Below, one piece after another: positions 58,348 to 64,000 of a DNA stretch of 64,000 nucleotides (its first letter is position 1; every line of letters begins with the position of its first letter). The notes under the pieces were generated by a model. It ran no database searches. It was not told the origin of the DNA and worked only from the letters and a program-made list of their open reading frames with translations. The DNA lies in the NCBI RefSeq assembly GCF_001425165.1, contig NZ_LMDU01000016.1, forward strand, positions 110,931 through 174,930. The letters run 5' to 3'. The translations under genes and the position numbers were made by a program. This DNA comes from Pelomonas sp. Root405 (GTDB lineage Bacteria; Pseudomonadota; Gammaproteobacteria; Burkholderiales; Burkholderiaceae_C).

Positions 58348-59961
58348 TCAGCGGCCGAAGCCACCCTTGCGGGGGCCGCTCGGCGGGCGGCGGTCACCGA
58401 AGGCCGGCTTGGCGCCGAAGCTGGGCTTGCCACCAAAGCCGGGCTTGGCGCCGGGCGTGAAGGGGCGGTCACCGCGCGGCGCGAAACCACGGTCGTCGCG
58501 GGGCTGGAAGCCACGGTCGTCACGCGGCGCGAAGCCACGGTCTTCACCACGGGGCTGGAAGCCTTCCGGGCGCGGCTGGAAACCGCGGTCCTCACGCGGC
58601 GCAAAGCCACGCGAATCATCGCCACGGGGCGCAAAGCCACGGTCAGGCTGGCCGAAGGGCTTGCCGCCGCCATGCTGGGGGCGGTCGTCGCGACGGAAAG
58701 GCTTGTTGCCGAAGCTGGGGCGGCCGCCGAAGTTGCCACGCGGGGCGCGGTCGTCAAAGGAGCCGGCCGGACGCGGCGGGAAGATGCGCGGTTCTTGCGT
58801 CTTGGGCTCAAGGCCCGCGATCTGCTCGACCGGGATCTGCTGCGTCGTGAACTGCTGGATGCGGCGGATCATCGACACGTCCTCGCGCATGCCCAGCGTG
58901 ATGGCCAGGCCGGCACGACCGGCGCGGCCGGTGCGGCCGATGCGGTGCACGTAGTCCTCGGCCTTCATCGGCAGGCCGTAGTTGATGACGTGGCTGATGG
59001 TCGGCACGTCGATGCCGCGGGCGGCAACGTCGGTAGCCACCAGCACGCGCACCTGCTTGCTGCGCAGGGCCTGCAGCACGCGGTTGCGCTTGCCTTGCGG
59101 CATCGCACCGTGCAGCGGGGCAACCGAGTGGCCGATCTCGGCCAGGCGATCGGCCAGCCAGTCGGCATCGCGCTGGGTGCTGGTGAAGACGACGGCCTGG
59201 TCCATCTCCGGATTGGCCAGGATGGCTTCCAGCAGCTGGTCCTTGTGGTTGGGGTTGTCGGCCCAGTGCAGGCGCTGCGTGATGTTCTCGTGGGTGTCGG
59301 TGTGCGACGCGACTTCGATGCGCTGCGGGTCCTTCAGCAGGTCCTGAGCGAGACGGCCGACATGGCCGGCAAAGGTGGCGCTGAACATCACCGTCTGGCG
59401 CTCGGCCGGGGTGTGGCTGGCGATCATCGTGATGTCGTCGATGAAGCCCATGTCCAGCATGCGGTCGGCCTCGTCCAGCACCAGCATCTCGACGTTGGAC
59501 AGCACGCACTTGCCCGACTGGATGTGGTCGATCAGGCGGCCGGGCGTGGCAATCAAGATGTCCAGCGGGCCCATCAGTTGGCGGATCTGCAGCGGGTAGG
59601 GCATGCCGCCCAGCACCGTCGCGACCTTCAGGCCGGGGATGAAGCGGCCGTAGGTCTGCGCGGCCTTGGCGACCTGCATGGCCAGCTCACGGGTGGGCGC
59701 CAGCACCAGGATCTTGGGACCGTAGATCTTGCCCTTTTCGCGGCGCGTGTTGTCGGCACCACGCGCGGCCAGGATCTTCTCCAGCGCCGGCAGGATGAAG
59801 GCAGCGGTCTTGCCGGAGCCGGTGCGCGCCGAGACCATCAGGTCTTTGTTGGCGATGCCCGCGGGGATGGCAAGGGACTGCACGTCGGTGGCGGTCTCGT
59901 AGCCGGAATCTTTCACGGCCTTCATCACGACGTCGCTCAGGCCAAGGTTCTCGAAACTCAT
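58348..59961 (-). CDS. DEAD-box RNA helicase, RhlE-type
   Basis: 537 residues. Seen: Q motif, Walker A ARTGSGKT (45-52), PTRELA, TPGR, DEAD box (LVLDEADRMLD), SAT, and C-terminal helicase motifs (VATDVAARGID, HRIGRTGR). After about residue 390 a low-complexity tail of RGF-x-PR-x-D units that is Arg, Gly, Phe and Pro rich. Known: RhlE helps ribosome assembly and RNA decay; such tails bind RNA. A long leader of about 277 bases and a good promoter precede it. Cytoplasmic; single gene. Confidence 0.95.
   Translation of the reverse strand: MSFENLGLSDVVMKAVKDSGYETATDVQSLAIPAGIANKDLMVSARTGSGKTAAFILPALEKILAARGADNTRREKGKIYGPKILVLAPTRELAMQVAKAAQTYGRFIPGLKVATVLGGMPYPLQIRQLMGPLDILIATPGRLIDHIQSGKCVLSNVEMLVLDEADRMLDMGFIDDITMIASHTPAERQTVMFSATFAGHVGRLAQDLLKDPQRIEVASHTDTHENITQRLHWADNPNHKDQLLEAILANPEMDQAVVFTSTQRDADWLADRLAEIGHSVAPLHGAMPQGKRNRVLQALRSKQVRVLVATDVAARGIDVPTISHVINYGLPMKAEDYVHRIGRTGRAGRAGLAITLGMREDVSMIRRIQQFTTQQIPVEQIAGLEPKTQEPRIFPPRPAGSFDDRAPRGNFGGRPSFGNKPFRRDDRPQHGGGKPFGQPDRGFAPRGDDSRGFAPREDRGFQPRPEGFQPRGEDRGFAPRDDRGFQPRDDRGFAPRGDRPFTPGAKPGFGGKPSFGAKPAFGDRRPPSGPRKGGFGR
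58470..58670 (-). repeat. Repeats encoding the RGF-x-PR-x-D tail
   Basis: About eight imperfect units of roughly 24 to 30 bases inside the helicase gene, encoding RGFAPR or RGFQPR blocks separated by Asp/Gly-rich linkers. Such repeats expand and contract easily, so tail length may vary between strains. They explain open frames seen on the plus strand here. Confidence 0.75.
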
Positions 59962-60238
59962 GTCAATCTTTCAGTCAAAAGCCCGTCCACGCCGCTGCTT
60001 GAGCGGGCGCGCAGGCACCGGACGGCATACAGCCGTCTGGCAGTCATAGTCGCTGGGAGAAAGCTCGTGTCGGGCGGCTCGGCTTGCCTGGGACAAGGCC
60101 GGGTGCGGCACGGGGGAACAGTCAAAGCGACGGCTTCATCGCCGCCGACCGATCCACGAGGGGTGTTCGAGAAGCCACAAGAACTGTGGGCCGAACGAGG
60201 TCAGAGGAGACGTACGAAGCTCGGTTGGAACCGAGCGA
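59962..60238 (-). promoter_or_regulatory. Long 5' leader of the DEAD-box gene
   Basis: About 277 bases between a predicted start site near 60238 and the ATG at 59961, holding no gene. Near the 5' end, 60219-60236 forms an 8-bp stem (GCTCGGTT / AACCGAGC) on a 2-base loop; another hairpin (CCGGACGGC / GCCGTCTGG, one mismatch) is at 60018-60040. Known: helicase and cold-shock mRNAs often have long structured leaders. Function here is inferred. Confidence 0.5.
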
Positions 60239-60245
60239 AGCCGCG

Positions 60246-60275
60246 ACTATAGCACGGCTCAGGGTTTTTACTCAA
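60246..60275 (-). promoter_or_regulatory. Sigma-70 promoter of the DEAD-box gene
   Basis: On the minus strand -35 TTGAGT (60275-60270), 18 bases, -10 TATAGT (60251-60246). It overlaps the last four bases of the pabBC gene. Predicted transcript start near 60238. Confidence 0.6.
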
Positions 60276-62038
60276 GCATTGCGAACGAGTTCCGCCGTCA
60301 GCCAGCCGCGCAGGCTGTTGAAAAATGCCAACCCTTCGGCCCGGGCGAGGTCATCGCAGGTCAGCCGGGCCTCCGTGATACGGCCTTGCGCCAGCAGTTC
60401 GGCGCGCAGCACGCCGGGCAGCAGGCCGGCGGCCAGCGGCGGCGTGAGCCATTGGCCACCAAGCTGGACAGCGAGGTTGCCAAAGCTGCATTCGGTCAGC
60501 TCGCCGGCCTCGTTCCACAGGATGAGGTCGAACGCCTCGGCCGGTTTGGCGAAACCGGCATAGATCTCGCGGCGCGTCGTCTTGTGGACGAGGAATTCAG
60601 CGGCCGGGCCGCGCGTCGCGATGGGCCGGTCGGCGAGGGCCAGCCGCACGGGTTCGGCCGTGGCCGCAAAGGCGGCCAGCGTGTGGGCGATGCGCCCTTC
60701 CGCGTCGCAGGTCAGGCGCAGCCGCCAGCTGCCTTGCGTGTTCGCTTCGGCGACCGCCTTCAGATGAGCGCGTGCCTCGGCCAGCGAGAAGCGCAGGCCG
60801 AAGTGCCGCGCCGTGCGCTGCATGCGGGCCAGATGGGCCTCGCCGCGCAATGCCACGCCGTGGTTCAGACGCAAGGTCTCCAGCGCCTCGACCGGCGCTT
60901 CGGCACGGGCCAGGAAGCGCGACTTGGCCCGCCATTCCGCAATCTCGGCGGCCGGTTCGCTGTCCAGCGTGATGGCGCTGCCGATGCCGCAGGTCAGCGC
61001 CTCGCATCCGAACTCGACAGTGCGGATGGGCACATTGAAAGTCGCCACACCGCCCGGCTGGATAAGGCCGAGCGCGCCGCAATACCAGCCACGTGCCGTC
61101 GGCTCCAGCTCGCGGATGACCTGCATCGCGCGGACCTTGGGTGCGCCGGTCACCGAGCCGCAGGGGAACAGCGCCGCGAAGGCGTCCGCCAGCGCCAGCC
61201 CGGGACGGCTGACCGCCGTGACGGTGGATGTCATCTGCCAGACGGTCGGCAGCGCATGCAGCTCGAACAGGCGCGGCACGCGCACGGTGCCGAGTTGGGC
61301 GACGCGGCTGAGGTCGTTGCGCAGCAGGTCCACGATCATCAGGTTTTCCGCCCGCTCCTTCTCGCTGGTGCGCAGATGGGCCTGGGCCGCCTCGTCGTCG
61401 ACGCGGTCGCGGCCGCGCGGGGCGGTGCCCTTCATCGGCTGGGCAGCAAGCAGCCAGCTCGCCTTCGCCCCAGGCACGGGGCGCCAGTCGAAAAAGAGTT
61501 CCGGTGACACGCTGGCAGCGCCCGCTTCGCGCAGGAAAAGACTGAACCCGCCGGGCTGGCTGGCATGCAGTGCCAGGAAAAGCTGGGCCGGGTCCAGATC
61601 GCCCGCCGCCGCGCGCAGCCGCGTCGTCAGGTTGACCTGGTAGCAGTCGCCATCGCGGATGTACTCGCGGATGCGCTCGATGGCGGCGTTCGCATCGGGT
61701 TCGGCGTCCCGCCAGCCCAGCAAGCCGGTATGGGCGGCAGCGTCGTCCGGCCAAGGCTCTGGCGGCTTCTCGTAGACGGCGAACTCGGCCAGCGGCGCGG
61801 CAGCCTCATGCGTGCTGAGCGCCTTGTCGAACGCCGCGGCCGCCTCATAGCGCAAGCCGCCCAGCACCCAGGCGCCCGCACGGGCCGCGCCCTCCGCCTC
61901 GGCGATGACCGCCCTCACCTCCTCGTGTCGCGCCGCCCTCAGCCAGCGCGCGGGTGCCTCGCGCCAGACACCGAGCAGCCGCTCGCCGTCTTCGCGGGCG
62001 AGCGGATGCCGAGGGAAGTCAAACGCAGCTTGGATCAA
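60272..62038 (-). CDS. Aminodeoxychorismate synthase/lyase fusion (PabB-PabC)
   Basis: 588 residues. The likely start is a TTG at 62038 overlapping the orn stop (TTGA); no ATG fits. Seen: chorismate-binding domain (about 80-380; [43 protein letters not shown]) and class IV aminotransferase domain (about 390-588) with the PLP Lys in VHKTTRRE (about 490) and CSFGNLAV. Known: makes 4-amino-4-deoxychorismate then p-aminobenzoate for folate; fusions are common in Burkholderiales. Start coupling to orn is unusual since the functions differ. Confidence 0.88.
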   Translation of the reverse strand: MIQAAFDFPRHPLAREDGERLLGVWREAPARWLRAARHEEVRAVIAEAEGAARAGAWVLGGLRYEAAAAFDKALSTHEAAAPLAEFAVYEKPPEPWPDDAAAHTGLLGWRDAEPDANAAIERIREYIRDGDCYQVNLTTRLRAAAGDLDPAQLFLALHASQPGGFSLFLREAGAASVSPELFFDWRPVPGAKASWLLAAQPMKGTAPRGRDRVDDEAAQAHLRTSEKERAENLMIVDLLRNDLSRVAQLGTVRVPRLFELHALPTVWQMTSTVTAVSRPGLALADAFAALFPCGSVTGAPKVRAMQVIRELEPTARGWYCGALGLIQPGGVATFNVPIRTVEFGCEALTCGIGSAITLDSEPAAEIAEWRAKSRFLARAEAPVEALETLRLNHGVALRGEAHLARMQRTARHFGLRFSLAEARAHLKAVAEANTQGSWRLRLTCDAEGRIAHTLAAFAATAEPVRLALADRPIATRGPAAEFLVHKTTRREIYAGFAKPAEAFDLILWNEAGELTECSFGNLAVQLGGQWLTPPLAAGLLPGVLRAELLAQGRITEARLTCDDLARAEGLAFFNSLRGWLTAELVRNA

Positions 62039-62592
62039 AGCGCCAGCAGATGCGTCCGGTAGTGGATGAGCTCGTCGATGGATTCGTGGATGTCCGCCAG
62101 CGCCGTGTGCGCCTGGGCCTTCTTGAAACCCTCCAGCGAGGACGGCTTCCAACGCTTGGCCAATTCCTTCAGCGTCGACACGTCCAGGTTGCGGTAGTGG
62201 AAGAAGCTCTCCAGCTCCGGCATGTAGTTGGCGAGGAAGCGGCGGTCCTGGCAGATGCTGTTGCCGCACATCGGGCTCTTGCCCTTGGGCACGTACTGCT
62301 TCAAAAAGGTGATGGTCTGGGCGACGGCATCGGCCTCGCTGATCGTCGAGGCCTTCACGCGGTCGATGAGGCCGCTGCGTCCATGCGTGCCCTTGTTCCA
62401 GGCGTCCATCGCGTCCAACGTCGCGTCGGTTTGGTGGATGGCGAAGACGGGGCCTTCGATGCGCGTCGCGAGGTTGGGATCCGTGACGACGACGGCAATC
62501 TCGATGATTCGGTCGGTGTCGGGATAGAGCCCCGTCATCTCAAGGTCGATCCAGATCAGGTTGTTGTCGCTGGAGGCAAGGGTGTCGGACAT
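62035..62592 (-). CDS. orn: Oligoribonuclease
   Basis: 185 residues. Seen: DEDDh exonuclease with Asp-x-Glu in WIDLEMTGL (residues 15-17), Asp in [10 protein letters not shown], and His with Asp in [10 protein letters not shown]. Known: Orn degrades 2- to 5-base RNA, and pGpG from c-di-GMP breakdown; it is essential in many proteobacteria. It divides 51 bases from the divergent M48 protease gene, the usual Burkholderiales neighbour. Confidence 0.96.
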   Translation of the reverse strand: MSDTLASSDNNLIWIDLEMTGLYPDTDRIIEIAVVVTDPNLATRIEGPVFAIHQTDATLDAMDAWNKGTHGRSGLIDRVKASTISEADAVAQTITFLKQYVPKGKSPMCGNSICQDRRFLANYMPELESFFHYRNLDVSTLKELAKRWKPSSLEGFKKAQAHTALADIHESIDELIHYRTHLLAL

Positions 62593-62643
62593 GGTGGGCT
62601 CGCTCTGAAGAGCTGCGAATTCTCGCAGCCTAAACTTCGCACC

Positions 62644-63915
62644 ATGTCTGCCACGCTGCTGTCCCTCGCGTTCGCACTTGCGCTCGCCGCCTCCCTTCTG
62701 GTCAAGTTCTGGCTGTCCACGCGACAGATCCGCCATGTGGCGGCTCACCGCAACGAGGTTCCCGCCGCCTTTGCCGGCAGCGTCACGCTCGCGGCGCATC
62801 AGAAAGCCGCCGACTACACGATCGCCCGCAGCCGCTTCGGCCTGTTGGCCCTGGCCTTCAATGCCGCGGTGCTGCTGGGCTGGACGCTGCTCGGCGGCCT
62901 GGATGCGCTCAACGGCTGGGTGCTCGAATGGAGCGGCGCGCTGCCCGAGGCTTGGCGGGCCATGGGCTACCAGCTCGGCCTGGTCGGTGCTTTCGTGCTG
63001 ATCGGCTCGCTGCTGGATCTGCCCTGGGAGATGTGGTCCACCTTCAAGATTGAGCAGGCCTTCGGTTTCAACCGGACTACGCTGCGTCTGTACTTCGCCG
63101 ACATGCTGAAGGGCTTGGCTGTCGGCGCACTGCTCGGCCTGCCCATCGTCGCGCTGATCCTGTGGCTGATGGGCGCCGCCGGGCCGCGCTGGTGGCTGTG
63201 GGCCTGGGGCGCGTGGGTGGGTTTCCAGCTGCTCGTGATGGTGCTCTACCCGACCGTCATCGCGCCGCTGTTCAACAAGTTCGAACCACTGACGGACGCG
63301 GCGCTCAAGGAGCGTGTCGAGCGCCTGATGGCCCGTTGCGGCTTCGCGGCCAAGGGCCTGTTCGTCATGGATGGCAGCCGGCGCTCGGCGCATGGCAATG
63401 CCTACTTCAGCGGCTTCGGCCCGGCCAAGCGCGTCGTTTTCTTCGACACGCTGCTGACCAAGCTGAACGGCGGCGAGGTGGAGGCGGTACTCGCCCATGA
63501 GCTGGGTCACTTCAAGCACAAGCACATCACCAAGCGCATCGCGCTGATGTTCGCGATGAGCCTGGCTGGCTTTGCGCTGTTGGGCTGGTTGGCACAGCAA
63601 CCAGCCTTTTTCGCCGGCCTGGGCGTGCGCCCCTCGCTCGGCGCGCCCAACGATGCGCTGGCCCTCATCCTCTTCCTCCTCGCCGGCCCGGTGTTTGGCT
63701 TCTTCGTCACGCCGCTGGCCAGCCACTTCTCGCGTCGCGACGAGTTCCAGGCCGACGCCTATGCCCGCGCCCAGGCCAGCGGTGCCGACCTGTCATCTGC
63801 GCTGCTCAAACTGCACGAGGACAACGCCGGCACGCTGACGCCGGACCCGGTCTACGCCCGCTTCTATTACTCACACCCACCCGCTGCTGAACGTCTTGCA
63901 GCCCTCGCCTCATGA
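62644..63915 (+). CDS. M48 family (Ste24-like) membrane metalloprotease
   Basis: 423 residues. Seen: N-terminal membrane helices (about 5-25, 65-90, 105-125, 150-175, 185-205), then the catalytic HELGH ([11 protein letters not shown], about 284-294), two more helices and the third Zn ligand in [11 protein letters not shown] (about 363). Known: Ste24/CAAX prenyl protease 1 relatives are integral membrane Zn proteases; in bacteria they are thought to handle membrane-protein quality. Inferred: intramembrane cavity protease. Next gene overlaps by 4 bases (ATGA). Confidence 0.92.
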   Translation: MSATLLSLAFALALAASLLVKFWLSTRQIRHVAAHRNEVPAAFAGSVTLAAHQKAADYTIARSRFGLLALAFNAAVLLGWTLLGGLDALNGWVLEWSGALPEAWRAMGYQLGLVGAFVLIGSLLDLPWEMWSTFKIEQAFGFNRTTLRLYFADMLKGLAVGALLGLPIVALILWLMGAAGPRWWLWAWGAWVGFQLLVMVLYPTVIAPLFNKFEPLTDAALKERVERLMARCGFAAKGLFVMDGSRRSAHGNAYFSGFGPAKRVVFFDTLLTKLNGGEVEAVLAHELGHFKHKHITKRIALMFAMSLAGFALLGWLAQQPAFFAGLGVRPSLGAPNDALALILFLLAGPVFGFFVTPLASHFSRRDEFQADAYARAQASGADLSSALLKLHEDNAGTLTPDPVYARFYYSHPPAAERLAALAS

Positions 63916-64000
63916 ACGATCTGCTGCTCGCCCAATGTGACCCCAAGGCCGCGCTGCTGGACGCCGACACGCGCACCCGCGTGCTCGCCGCCCTGCCCGG
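63912..64000 (+). CDS. Start of probable pterin-4a-carbinolamine dehydratase
   Basis: Only 29 residues fall in the window; the ATG overlaps the M48 stop (ATGA). Seen: [20 protein letters not shown], then a helix ending LPG at the edge, a pattern resembling the N-terminus of PhhB/DCoH (short helix, then LPGW). In other Burkholderiales a PhhB or RsgA gene often follows this M48 gene. The call is a guess from ending and order. Confidence 0.4.
   Translation, partial: MNDLLLAQCDPKAALLDADTRTRVLAALP

Noticed and set aside
58470-58670. Repeats that could suggest a CRISPR array.
   Set aside because: Units are in frame with the helicase gene, vary in length and encode the RGF-x-PR-x-D tail; there are no unique spacers.

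Overview
The window is a 64 kb stretch of high-GC, densely packed chromosome. Gene content and order fit a betaproteobacterium of the order Burkholderiales, probably near Roseateles, Rubrivivax or Leptothrix. Pointers are the DedA-rhodanese fusion, the DUF3563 protein, the fused PabB-PabC enzyme, the orn-M48 pair and the CysB-controlled sulfate operon. Placement rests on recognised families, not on a search. No rRNA, tRNA, CRISPR array, phage or transposase gene was recognised. About 70 protein genes cover nearly everything, and many are joined by 4-base ATGA or GTGA overlaps.

Layout. 1-1822: end of a copper-resistance operon (multicopper oxidase, cupredoxin, CusF-like protein, unknown exported protein). 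1968-8317: diguanylate cyclase, voltage-gated K+ channel, ExoD and BI-1 membrane proteins, putative Na+/H+ antiporter. 8471-12760: envelope/stress cluster (Cys-repeat protein, two BON proteins, lone receiver, NarL-type regulator, DUF3563). 12856-16767: DedA-rhodanese and a modBACE molybdate operon. 16876-22603: membrane-anchored MutS-like ATPase, then on the minus strand a cyanate/nitrate-type ABC transporter with cyanase. 22766-29087: a low-GC orphan gene, MFS transporter, vanadium-type haloperoxidase, hydratase and a two-component system. 29192-37773: sulfate assimilation (sbp, cysTWA, mop, cysB, a second sbp).

37881-47185: a DUF1800/DUF1501 pair, flavodoxin, pirin with a divergent LysR regulator, GluQ, ankyrin, tandem FKBP, PilZ, and a methionine aminopeptidase paired with a ParD-like protein. 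47178-51984: a complete MukBEF/Mks-type SMC complex. 52076-56909: DOPA dioxygenase, a membrane coiled-coil protein divergent from a two-HEPN protein, and a sugar dehydrogenase. 57031-64000: hydratase, cold-shock/DUF1294 protein, DEAD-box helicase with a long leader, pabBC, orn, an M48 protease and the start of a probable pterin dehydratase.

The strongest unexplained signals are: a near-symmetrical inverted repeat of about 576 bp after cysA (33187-33762); two related hairpins, each placed between a binding-protein gene and its permease gene (21129-21205 and 30215-30291); a 28 bp palindrome controlling the ParD-like/methionine aminopeptidase pair (46717-46744); the Mks complex without its nuclease gene; and the divergent HEPN/coiled-coil pair (52901-55964).
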